Below, in pieces: positions 26,401 through 36,229 of a stretch of DNA of 64,000 nucleotides. How positions within the stretch are numbered: position 1 is the first letter of the stretch; each line of letters starts with the position of its first letter. Both the position numbers and the translations under genes were made by a program. The notes under the pieces are model-generated. The model worked only from the letters and a program-made list of their open reading frames with translations, ran no database searches and was not told the origin of the DNA. Origin of the DNA: Tetragonia tetragonoides (Eukaryota > Streptophyta > Magnoliopsida > Caryophyllales > Aizoaceae); the NCBI GenBank assembly GCA_038025085.1, contig CM076139.1, forward strand, positions 21,779,307 to 21,843,306. The letters run 5' to 3'.

Positions 26401-26475
26401 TGAGGATATCTTTTTGAATTGAAGAAGCAATCTTTTGATCATTATTAGGTGCATTTTTCTCTCAGCAAACCAATT
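23455..26475 (-). pseudogene. hAT-superfamily transposase remnant (ZMYM1-like), split by a MULE
   Basis: Minus strand, 5' to 3': QKDILNTCYKE and IIIKKFSDDYLSNLVGESSD (26475-26365), then after the MULE LSKRSKW and the block FRIRGQGYDGASNMKG (24830-25042), then LLQLEDELDNFIHDMR and GLKDIGALSMMLVQTKKHE (23735-24010), and, after a frameshift, the C-terminal hAT dimerisation motif ATTSVERAFS and a tail to about 23580. These blocks are the order found in plant 'zinc finger MYM-type 1-like' hAT transposases. Many stops and gaps, so non-functional. The left end CAGAGGCATATCTAGG at 23455 looks like the hAT terminus; the other terminus and the N-terminal zinc finger were not found. Confidence 0.85.
25110..26355. 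mobile_element. Non-autonomous Mutator-like element (MULE) with 9-bp TSD
   Basis: Exact 9-bp direct repeat TGAACTTCT at 25101-25109 and 26356-26364 flanks a 1246-bp insert whose ends are inverted repeats of about 90 bp: left GAGTTAACACCACTATTGAG..., right (inverted) GAGTTAACACCTCTACAGAG..., with further match through GGACTCAACTTTTTTTCTTT. Nine-bp TSDs and long TIRs starting GAG are Mutator hallmarks. Interior has no transposase; it contains a CT-rich segment (~25225-25265) and a GA-rich segment (~26030-26065) in opposite orientation. It interrupts the hAT transposase codon series cleanly. Confidence 0.93.
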
Positions 26476-27170
26476 TAAAAATTCAATGTGACAACTGGAC
26501 CAACCTATAAAATATGATTATCACAAAATCACTTTTTTTTATTTTGTGTTGATTCATATATTCAATAATTATTTACAAATTAATGATAAATGGAATTATA
26601 TCTGGAAATAAACCCTATGAAGTTATAATGACATAAATAAAACCCGTTTAATAAAAAGTGGATATAAATAAAAACACATGAATTAACTAGCATCGTTTGT
26701 CACAAATAATGCACCAAATTTCTCATAGTTTTGAGCTTGTGAGATCATCTGCCAAAAATAATGGCCGAGAAATTATTTCTGATTGATCCTGAAATATGGA
26801 GCATTATTCTTAGATTAACTCCACTCCAAATAGTTACGGTTAAGGACGATTTTAAATGCCCAAAAATCCTCTTCGCGATGTTAGCCCTTACTTGGGCATT
26901 ATCACCAACTATCACGCGAGTTTAATATACCTCATCTGCGTCATCAAAGGAGGATTATTCTTTTATGTACATCATCTCCAAAAAGTGAATGGACTTAGAC
27001 AGACTATCGTGACATGGAGATGAATTATAATGTATAGATGAATCACAATGGGCTTTTGGCATGGAGATTCAAACAATATCGTGGACAAATTTCTTTATCT
27101 TTAAAGCTACCTTTTGAGGGGAAACTGTATGATAAAGTTATGGGATGCAGGACCCATATTTATGCCCACA
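26476..27170. other. Non-coding spacer
   Basis: AT-rich. No coding or RNA feature seen; the missing 5' end of the hAT element may lie here but was not recognised. Confidence 0.4.
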
Positions 27171-28130
27171 ACTGCTATATACAACATCCATTTTGAGCCA
27201 ATACAACATTTTTAATGTTGAAATGACCATCATATCCTTCTTTTAAATTCAAGCCCCTCTCCTTCTTTTCTTCAGGCTCACAAACCCCCGACATCTCCAA
27301 CAAATGAAAACACTTGTAAAGCTCAATGCCACCACCCACACCAGATCTTACATCCCAATGAAAGGAGGGCTCGCACTTATTGGTAATAATCGGGATGGAT
27401 TTTGCCATTTGTGGGCGATTGTGGCCATTACAATGGCCATAACTTAAAATCAAAAAGTATTAACTAAAAATTCTCTCAAATTGAATAATTAATTCTTTAT
27501 ATACTAAATTGTAACATAAATTCACCAAATATATTAAAAAGTTATTGCAATTTACTTCACAAATCATATTTTCACATGACAAACTGTCAAAGCCATACAT
27601 TCTGACAAACAAATCTGACAACATAGTGAGTATACTACCAGGCTCGCCCAAAACGGGTGACTGTAAATGTTGACCATCGCCACAAATGGGCGATTTTAGG
27701 CTAGTGGTATCGCTAGAAGTTGGCGAGAACATTCTCAGGTTGTCGCCTGGCTTTGGCGACAACATTGTGTTTGAGTCGCCAAAGTTCGGCAACAACATTG
27801 TGTGAGGGTCACTGAAATTTGGTGACAATATTGTGTTTGCCCAGTATGTTATGAGATTGTATGTATTTAAATTTTGAAAAACCTAATAATGATTAATTGA
27901 TTTTTTGGAGTTGAAAATACCTAAAATTGGTCATATTCAATTATGTTGATTAACATTTCAAATGGATGAATCATTGAGTTCAAGTAGAGATGACATAATG
28001 CTCAAATGGAGGAGAGAGAGTGTTCAAGTGGAGGAGAAATGGAAAGGGGCGAAATTAAAACAATGGCAACATTGTCATTTCACAGCTTAAAGTGTTGTAT
28101 GTGTTTAAAAAGATGTTGTATTTAGAGCAC
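27171..28130. mobile_element. TIR element with ~55-bp inverted ends
   Basis: Left ACTGCTATATACAACATCC...CAATACAACA...GAAATGACCAT matches in inverse the right end ATGACAAT...TACAACA...TACAACATCT...TAGAGCAC at 28050-28130. Interior carries short degenerate direct repeats around GGCGACAACATTGTGTTTG (27680-27835), which give the minus strand a repetitive Ser/Pro-rich frame (SPKPGDN, SPICGDG). TSD and superfamily not determined. Confidence 0.55.
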
Positions 28131-28879
28131 CCCTTTTTGCCCTCATACTTGTTCCTATCCAACTACACAAGTTTCATGTTTTCTTGGGTGGAGTGGAGGG
28201 CACGTTTTACAAGTTCAACAATTGAATCATGGTATTCCTACATCAAACAGTAGAGATCAGTGCTTTTCCATCCTGTGCAACTTGAAAATAAGATTCCCCA
28301 CTACTTTCCACTTGCACTTGTTCCCATCTCTATCTGGGTCCCCACATAAATAGACCTATTGCATTCGTGCATTCACCCGCATTTTCACTCACAAGTGTAG
28401 CGCAATTTCCTTCATCTCCAATTAACCAACATGTCTTCCCATTCTATCATTGCTCAAGAGGGTGCTGGTTATGGGTATCAAGGAGATTCATGTTATTAAA
28501 TTATTGCAACATTTTTTTATAATGCTTGATATTTAATAACTTTTGTAGTACAACTATGATATAAGTTACATAAAACTTTTCGTACAACCCCATTACTAAT
28601 AATGTCTAGATTAAATAAAAGACATGTCACCCCTATGTAAGATAATCCACATTTTTGGTAATGATAGCAAGTTACTATAATAGTCCTTTACATAAGATAT
28701 AATATACCTGAAAATTAATGGAGCTGAAATTTATGGAGTTTGATATTCGTGTACCAAGAAATACCTCTTCAGCCCCATTCTCCCTCATTGCCCTCTCCCC
28801 CTCGTCCTCTTAACCTGTCATTATAGTTTTGAAAATATTAGTCCAGTAATGTCCTATTTAAATGCAAAATGCAACCACT
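28131..28879. other. Non-coding spacer
   Basis: At about 28345 a TATA-like ACATAAATAGA is followed by an ATG at 28431 opening only about 22 codons before a stop. It may be a detached promoter and start of an element, but no product is recognised. Confidence 0.3.
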
Positions 28880-30905
28880 AATAAATACTTACAATTGTTG
28901 AGGGATGTGGAATGTCCGAATCTGAATCGAGGTCTTCAGTCCCTTTTCTCTTGCCCTTGTTAATGTGCTCATACAGTTTCAAGGGCCTACCACTCATGGA
29001 TCTACCCATTGCAGTTACCATCGATGGGTAAAGATAGTTTACGACCGCACCAGCCCCTTCTTGACCATCACAAGACGTTTTGATAGCGGAGTCGCCAAGC
29101 CATCGCCAAGGGCTCAGCATGCATTCCTTATAACACCAACAACAAATTCACACTTTTCCTCCGAATACACAGCAAGGTCAACCCAGTGATAAAACTCTCT
29201 TTCCATTCTCTTCTTTCTGTCAACCTTTGCCTCACTTGCTCCCAAGTCTAACAAACTTCATCTTGCTATGTGGCCGCTTCACATCTCTTCTCCAATGCCG
29301 TGTAATGTACTTTTCAGGTAACAAGGTGACTTTGTTTTTATGTAACACCATCATAGCATGCCTACATAATATACTTTTCCATTTAAACATGTTACATATA
29401 CAATTCACATCAATGCTACTAGAGTCAAAAAACACTTGGAATTTACGGGTTTTAGTTTTTCCGCAATCTCACTCTTACGGTGCACCACTCATGTCACAGT
29501 CCACTCACTAACATTTTTCTCTTCTCTGATCATGTCTAGCTCACAATGAATCATCTCCTTCATCTCCTTTTGTACTTTTTTGAAAACATATATCGTGTAG
29601 GCCTTTTGGAATTGCACTTCCATAGGAAATTTTGTGACTGTTTGAATAGTATCATGCAAGCAAAGGGCATCGACGTGGTCCTCTTGCTCAACCTTTTCTG
29701 CCGCTGCTTCTTCATACTTATCAACAAATGCTTTTGAAGCTGTTTTTTTGTGCACATAAGTATCACAATACGAATTCATTGACTCACTCCTTTCTGTGCA
29801 GGACATTCCAGCCAAAAATGAGTCTTCACATACACCGACACCCATTTCTCGTTGATAAAATCTTTCAAGCAAGTCCATCTCTTCCCCGATCTTTCCAACT
29901 TAAACTCTATCGCCATTTGTTTACACCGTTCCTCAAACGTTTTTGCTCTGACGCTCATATACACAATACACTTGAATGTACGAAAAATTTCATCGTACCT
30001 ACAATGCCCATCACACTTGTCTGGAAACTTGTACAAAATATGAAACAAACAACATCTATGCTTTATATCTTTAAAAACATTTCTCAAAGCACCACCTATA
30101 CTTTGTTATTAGCCGTTAACGATTGCACCAGGCATTATACCATCCATAGCTTTTAACAATGTTTTAAAGAGCCACTCAAACGTAGCAACATTATCTTTAC
30201 ATATTAAAGCACTTCCTAATAGTATGCATTGGCCATGATGATTTACGCTACAAAAGGAGAAAAGGGTATTTGGTATTTATTCATCAAGTATGTGGTGTCA
30301 AGAGATATGACATCGGAACACTCTTTGTATGCAACCATCTACCCAAAATACATTTCTTTTTTCTATTTTCCTTGTACGTATCCATGTCAAAGTAAAAGTC
30401 TTGGTTCTTATTTTGTAAGCACAATAAGAAGTTGTAAACAACAATTGCATCTCCCCTTCCATTTTTTTTCTCCTAATCTTGTCAAGGTGGTTACGAATAT
30501 CTCAAGGCAAACAAGTCATATTTTGAGTACCCCCAGTGTCACTCTTTGCAGCTTTCACACATTGTGCTATTGAAACTCGAGTACTTTCCAAGGATTCAAT
30601 CGAGATTTTGGTTTGTACATGAAGCATTCTATTTTTTTTAAAAATCTTGACTTACTATGTTCCAGTTCATGATTATGAACCAAATTTGTACTAGTTATCA
30701 ACCATCGATTATCAGACTGCTTACTTGCACTCACTCTAGCAGCACATCCTATCCTTAAAGTAGGTTTTCTCCTCTCCCCTTTGCCCTCATCATGTTTCCT
30801 AGTGCCCGTTCTATGACAAGCAAACACTTGTGATTTAACACTACCGTCTTTAACCTTGTTCATTGAATACTTAACCCAATTACAACCTACACTCTTCATC
30901 TCATA
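28880..30905 (-). pseudogene. FAR1/MULE-type transposase pseudogene
   Basis: Minus strand 5' to 3': FAR1-type DNA-binding segment at 30899-30567 (RKPTLRIGCAARVSASK, then WLITSTNLVHNHELE, with the Cys and HNH residues of the WRKY-GCM1-like zinc finger); transposase core remnants at about 30240-30090; a block at 30087-29776 with KDIKHRCCLFHILYKFPDK; AGMSCTERSESMNSYCDTYV at 29878-29489; and a SWIM zinc finger CNMFKWKSILCRHAMMVLH at 29435-29232. This is the FHY3/FAR1-related order shared by Mutator-class transposases and the domesticated FRS genes. Frames break between blocks and stops are frequent, so it is a fossil; no TIRs found, so it could be a dead FRS gene or a dead MULE. Confidence 0.85.
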
Positions 30906-31607
30906 TAAATGTGCAACATATTAAATACACTATCCAAGAATTTATATGTATGACCAATTTCAGGGACCTCACCAACTTCCTCCAAATCATCTTCCTCTTC
31001 CTCACACACACTCCTCCACTGTTTCCACACTACTTTCATTATCACGCATTCATATCATTATCTCAATCTATACAACTTCTCAATTTTCCTACAATATAAC
31101 AAATACATAGATGCAATCATAATATTAATTTTAAGCAATCTGCATACACAAATTAACATAATAATACTCTTTAATATAATTCATATTTACATTTTATATT
31201 CACATTTATCATTTAAAGAAATGGTATATTCCCTCTAACATATATTACCGATTCGACAAAATCACAATTTCAACACTTAATCCAAATTCTCCTCATTAAT
31301 TTTCTCTAAAAATCATGTATACTCATGACAACTAATTTTACCAATTTTGACTCTAAATTCAAGCATTAATAATTCACAATTACTACAACATATTTAAACC
31401 ATACAATGATTCTTCATACACATAAACTGCTTTTTCTAATTTAGAAAGCTTAGGGACTCTAATGAGGCCTGAGGATACCAGAGCAAAATAACCTAGATCA
31501 GCAACTATCATGACTATTAGCAGGAGCATGAACATTTGAGGTAACTTTGGTACCAAACTGGATAATCACAAATTAGAATTGAATTAGCATTCGTCAATAT
31601 CCAGTTC
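30906..31607. other. Non-coding AT-rich spacer
   Basis: No genes, repeats or RNA features recognised. Ends where the poly-T (LINE tail) begins at 31608. Confidence 0.5.
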
Positions 31608-31758
31608 TTTTTTTTTGGTCAAGAAAAATGTATTTCATTAACCAAGTATGTCAATATTACAAAATGGTTGGTTTTGACGTGACCAAACCACTTACAACTG
31701 GACTTGAAAAAACCCACTTCTTATCCTACAATTAAGTAACAGAATACAAGGAAAAGAA

Positions 31759-33019
31759 TTATGGGTACGAATTTAAAGACTCTAACATAGGCTTCCACTT
31801 AGGATAAAGAGTACCCCTAGTATGTAATTCATTGACGATAGTGCGCAGGATCTGATTTGCATCGCTCTGTTGCTGCTGGAATCTCATTTTATTCCTGGCA
31901 GCCCAAATGTGGTATACTGAAGCAGCTAGCAAAAAACCCAGTATACACACTTTTGGTTTGCAACCCTTGATTTTCTTCTTCAATCATTCAATTTCCAGGG
32001 CCATTCAGTAGGCTGTTTATGGATACCAATCCAATTAAGTAGCTTTCCCCATATTTCAGTTGAGAATGGACAAGCAAAGAAGAGATGAGCACTGTTTTCC
32101 TCTAGACCTGTGTTACACAGTACACAAGGTCCTGGAACATTCAGACCCCAGTTTATACAGCGTGAGGCTGTAGATAGTCTGTCCTGTACAGCTAGCCAGA
32201 GAATGAATCTGTGACGTGGTAGATATCCTTTCAATAGCACAATTCTTTTCCATGGGACAGCATCTAAAAATGGATAAAGGTGGAGGTAAGCTGCCTTGAT
32301 GCTGAATTTACCTTGTTTAGCAAAAGAGTTCAAAAGAGTAGAGGTGCTGGCACCTCCATTGAGCCAATCTTTTGCATCAAACACTTTCCTCACTAGCCAA
32401 CTAGCTTGCTGTGGGGTGTTGGCAGTGAGTATAGAAGCCCCTTTGAGATAATATGTATGGATCCATTGGATCCATAATCTGTCTTTCTTTTGTTCAACAA
32501 CCCAGAGCATTTTACATATTGCCGCTTTATCCACAGATAAATATCAATAATGTTCAATCCGCCTGCTTGCTGAGGTGCTGTGAGCTTTTCCCATGCTACA
32601 AGAGCCTTCTTGGAGGTTGAGGCATGCCCTGTCCAGAGAAATGTTCTGCAGGCAGCTGTAACTAGTGCAATAATCTTCTTTGGCAAAAGGAAAACCTGTG
32701 ACCAATAAGTTTGCATACCAAAAAGTACACTTTTGATAAGTTGTAACCTCCCTCCATAAGATAAGAATCGTGAAGTCCAGCAATTGATGCGAGCAACTAT
32801 CTTCTCTACCAGAGGTTGGCATTGCATCACTGTTAACTTCTTTGATGATAAAGGTACTCCAAGATACTTAAAGGGGAGAGTACCAATATTGACTCCAATA
32901 TTCTGAGCAATAGTTTCCTGTTCAGTCATACTCAGACCAGAGAAATAGACTGAGCTTTTATCAAGATTAGCTTGGAGTCCTGAAACTGCAGAAAAGTGTT
33001 CAGATGCATTGAAGAGCAA
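31759..33019 (-). pseudogene. LINE RT thumb and zf-RVT region
   Basis: Frame 33019-32393 reads FSAVSGLQANLDKSSVYFSG and PFKYLGVPLSSKKL. Frame 32534-31980 carries the zinc-binding region with CINWGLNVPGPCVLCNTGLE and SAHLFFACPFS. A last frame, 31983-31759, ends the protein (VYHIWAARNKMRFQ). No RNase H motifs follow. Confidence 0.88.
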
Positions 33020-33030
33020 TTGTACTGATA

Positions 33031-33918
33031 TTATATCCCTCTGCAGAACATGAGCAGATCGTCCGCGAAACAGACGTGAGTAATATCCAGTTTTCTACAA
33101 CGAGGGTGATAGTTAAAATCAGGGTTTTTCCTTAGTTGTTTCAGTGATCTATTCAAATACTCCATAGCGAGTACAAATAGGTAAGGCGACATTGGGTCTC
33201 CTTGACGAAGCCCTTTTTTTGCTTGGAAGGCTGGTGTTAGTGTCCCATTCAAAAGCAAAGAGTAACTCACAGTGCTAACACAACTGATAGTCCATTCCAC
33301 AAACCTGTGAGGTAAACCTAACTCAAGTAAGACATCCTTAAGAAAGCCCCATTCAATAGAATCATAGGCTTTTCTGAGGTCCGCCCTTAGCATACATCTA
33401 GGGGACATGCCCTTCCTAGTGTAACTCTTAACCAATTCATGGCTCATAATAACATTGTCTAGAATGTTCCTCCCTTCAATAAAAGCAGATTGAGCTGGTC
33501 CAACAAGAAGATCCACTACCAACTTTAATCTAGCAGTAAGAATTTTTGCAATCAACTTATAGATGGTTGTGAAACATGCTATGGGTCGGAATTCTTTCAC
33601 AAAAGTTGGATTTTTTACCTTGGGAACGAGTGTGACAGTGGCACAATTGATGGCTTTTAAGATCTTGCCATTTTTGAAAAACTCTCTGACAGCATTTGAT
33701 ACATCAACTCCAATAATATCCCAATAAGCCCTGAAGAATTCAGCAGGGAAACCATCCTTCCCAGGGGCTTTCTCAGCAGGTAACTCTTTGAGTGCTTGTC
33801 TAATTTCTGCATCTGAAATATCCTGAATAAGAAGTTGCTGGTGCTGAAGATTCAGAGTAGGACCATCTCTGATTATAGTTAGATCAATAGCTGGCATAGT
33901 ATCTGCTGCAGTACCCAT
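33031..33918 (-). pseudogene. LINE reverse transcriptase, palm largely intact
   Basis: One open frame of about 295 codons with EKAPGKDGFPAEFF, VKEFRPIACFTTIYKLIAK, SAFIEGRNILDNVI, the catalytic LRADLRKAYDSIEW, GLRQGDPMSPYLFVLAMEYL and THVCFADDLLMFCRG. All core RT residues are present, unlike the LINE at 10885. The frame stops just after FADD; the thumb follows in another frame. Confidence 0.93.
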
Positions 33919-35056
33919 AAGTTGCTGGAAAATTGAATAAATTCATTCTGAATATCCACAGGATCAGTGATCTTTGTACCAGCTTCATCATATATAAAAG
34001 AAATAGCATTATGCATTCTCCTGGCTTTGAGACGGGCATGGAAGAACTTGGTATTATGGTCACCAAGTTTGATCCACGTAGCCCTTGATTGTTGTCTTGT
34101 CACCTTCTCCTGCACTTGGGATAATTGCTCAATTTCCTGATTAAGTTGTTTCTCCTCATTAATTAATTGAGCATTGAACATGTCCTGCTGTAACTGATTT
34201 TGTGTTGAAGCTAGAGAGGCCTGAGCTTCCTTGATTTTATTTTCAATCCTACAGCTGGTATACTGTATTTTAGATGCTTGAGATGCTAGCCTTCTAAGCT
34301 TATGCCAAATCTGGAACATTGTATATCCAGAAACATTCTCACCCCATATATCTTGAACCAACTGATTGAATTCATCCGTTCCAAGAAGAACATTATAAAG
34401 TCTAAAAGGACGAGGGCCTTGTATTATGGGAGTATCTGTAAATATGGCAATGGGACAGTGATCAGACACAGAAGGATTCATATAATCAGCTTCTACTGCC
34501 CCATAATTCTGCATCCAAGTGATGTTGCCAAAAATCCGGCTGTAGATTCTTTCTCCTGCAGGTTGCTTGTTGCACAAGAGTATTCCCATCCTTTATATTT
34601 CACTTTAAATAAAGATGCACTATCAAGAAATTGTTGGAACTCTCTGGTTTCTGCTTCATGTACAGGAACTCCATTTATCCTATCACTAATAGATAATACA
34701 GCATTGAAGTCTCCCAAAAGTATCCAAGGGTCAGTATTAGTCACATAAGCAGATAACCCTCTCCATAAGAGCGCTCTTTCAGCCAAAGAGTTTAAGCCAT
34801 AAACCATAGAGAGAAAACTCTGGAAATCAGAACACTTATCTTTCACATGGCAATGTATAAACTGAGCATGAATATGAATAACCTGAATATCAACAATATC
34901 AGGTTTCCAGAGGAGCCAAATTCGACCATTAGTGGCTTCAGAGTAATTAAACACATAACTCCAACCTCGAGCAATAAATTCAGCAATTTTTTTTGATTTA
35001 TGTTCTTTTACTCGTGTCTCTAAACATGCAAAAACACTCACTTTATTTCTAAGCAA
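33879..35056 (-). pseudogene. LINE endonuclease and linker
   Basis: First frame (35056-34493): VSVFACLETRVKEHK (catalytic Glu of AP-endonucleases), GRIWLLWKPD, DPWILLGDFNAVLS (GDFN) and VKYKGWEYSC. A frameshift near 34570 leads into the second frame (34589-33879) with SVSDHCPIAI (catalytic SDH), a Gln/Glu-rich coiled segment (LNQEIEQLSQVQEKVT) and WIKLGDHNTKFFHARLK, the conserved block before the RT. The N-terminal start is missing. Confidence 0.9.
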
Positions 35057-35121
35057 AAAGGACTTCTTTGTTTAGCTAAGTAAAGTGATTAACTTAACAC
35101 CTCGATCTTGATTGTTTGCAG

Positions 35122-35628
35122 ATGTCTTAGTCTTCGTCCTCGGTGGGACCTCGACATTCTTCTGTTGCGAGGGCCTCTTCGGCGAACAGGTCGTCTATTG
35201 CTCGTTCACCTCCTGTAGCTGTGACCAGGCCTCCTATTGATGAGGCGCCCGGACCTTCTCTGCCGTACATTCCTGTGCCTGAGATGTTTTCTCCCACGGG
35301 TTTCCAGCCTTCTCTTGATAGTAGGCCTATTGTTACGCCCATGGCTGGAGGTTGGGCGAACGCCCCTGGATGGGATGTGCCTCATACTGGGCCTTCGTAT
35401 TAGGATATGGCAATGGACTTTGCCAGTCAGGCCACCAAGAGTTTCTTCGCAGCGGGGTTTTCGGCAGGTACCCCCATGCGCGTACCAGCATATGATAGGC
35501 GGAACATGAGGCCCAACAACAGCAGGCCCATTTATAGCTCTTCCCTCCATTATTCGACTGGGAACTATGGTCAGGGGCCGTCCGATGATGATGAGGCTGA
35601 TAGCAATGGCGATGATGACTCTAATTGA
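35122..35628 (+). pseudogene. Second antisense ORF, terminal exon-like, acidic C-terminus
   Basis: A splice-acceptor-like TTGATTGTTTGCAG ends at 35121, then a plus-strand frame runs to the TGA at 35626 with two in-frame TAG stops (35128 and 35401). It is Pro/Ser/Arg-rich (SSIARSPPVAVTRPPIDEAP, then VTPMAGGWANAPGWDVPH) and ends in an acidic tail (PSDDDEADSNGDDDSN). It looks like the last exon of an antisense gene whose upstream part was lost at the LINE junction. Product unknown; it may be the C-terminal part of another mobile-domain-type ORF. Confidence 0.55.
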
Positions 35629-36010
35629 GCGGTGTAAGATATTGGCCTTGGACCTTTGAACCCCTGTTTTTATGCATTTTTATGATATGTGTATGTTATG
35701 ATGACTCGATTATGCCCGTCTGATCTCTACGTATGCAATGTGTTATGCTGTAAAGAGTAGGCCATAATTTAGGAAATAAAATAAGGAAAAGGTAAAAATT
35801 GCAAGAAAAAGCAAAAATTACACATATTATACCCCCTAAAAAAATGAAAATAAATAAATAAATAAAATAAAATAGAAAAGATAAAACTAAGAGAGTCTCG
35901 AGCCTTGTAATTCAGCTGTGCGTATCAAAACTGGGCTTAAACCGAGCAAATATGACCAAGTGGGCGAACTGGAGAAAAAAGGAGAAAAGCTGACTGTGAA
36001 AGGGTCAGGG

Positions 36011-36157
36011 CCGCTAGCGGCGCTGGGCTGCAGATGAGGGTCACTAGCGGTGCTGGTCACAGCCGCTAGCGGCCTTGGCCAGAGCCGCTGACGGCTCTGG
36101 TTTGGGCTTTTTCGTGGATTTCTGACTTCTTTTGGCCCGTGTTTTTGCCTATAAATA
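36011..36157 (+). promoter_or_regulatory. Promoter of the antisense ORF: GCCGCTAGCGGC cluster and TATA box
   Basis: Repeats of GCCGCTAGCGG type at 36010-36021, 36041-36050 and 36062-36073 and GCCGCTGACGGC at 36083-36094 are followed 54 bp later by CCTATAAATA (36148-36157). The first ATG of the antisense ORF with a good context (ACCATGG) is at 36230. The same motif pair, with the same TATA wording, occurs in the LTR on the other strand (53499-53633). Confidence 0.65.
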
Positions 36158-36229
36158 GGATTTACGGGATGCTTGATGTTGTATCACTTTTCAGACTTTA
36201 GCTCTCTCAAATTTCTCAAAGCTTCTACC

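Larger units (their letters stand above)
31608..35060 (-). mobile_element. L1-type LINE without RNase H, 5'-truncated
   Basis: Minus-strand ORF2-like element: endonuclease, coiled linker, reverse transcriptase and zf-RVT region, then a 3' UTR and poly-A (seen as poly-T at 31608-31616). Coding blocks occupy nearly contiguous frames with only a few frameshifts, so it is better preserved than the LINE at 10885. Homology begins abruptly near 35060 inside the endonuclease, leaving ORF1 missing. No TSD was recognised. It abuts the end of the antisense ORF region of the Tat element. Confidence 0.92.

Noticed and set aside
31608..35060. TSD for the minus-strand LINE
   Set aside because: CCAGTTC on the left and GACTTC near 35060 share too little to be called.
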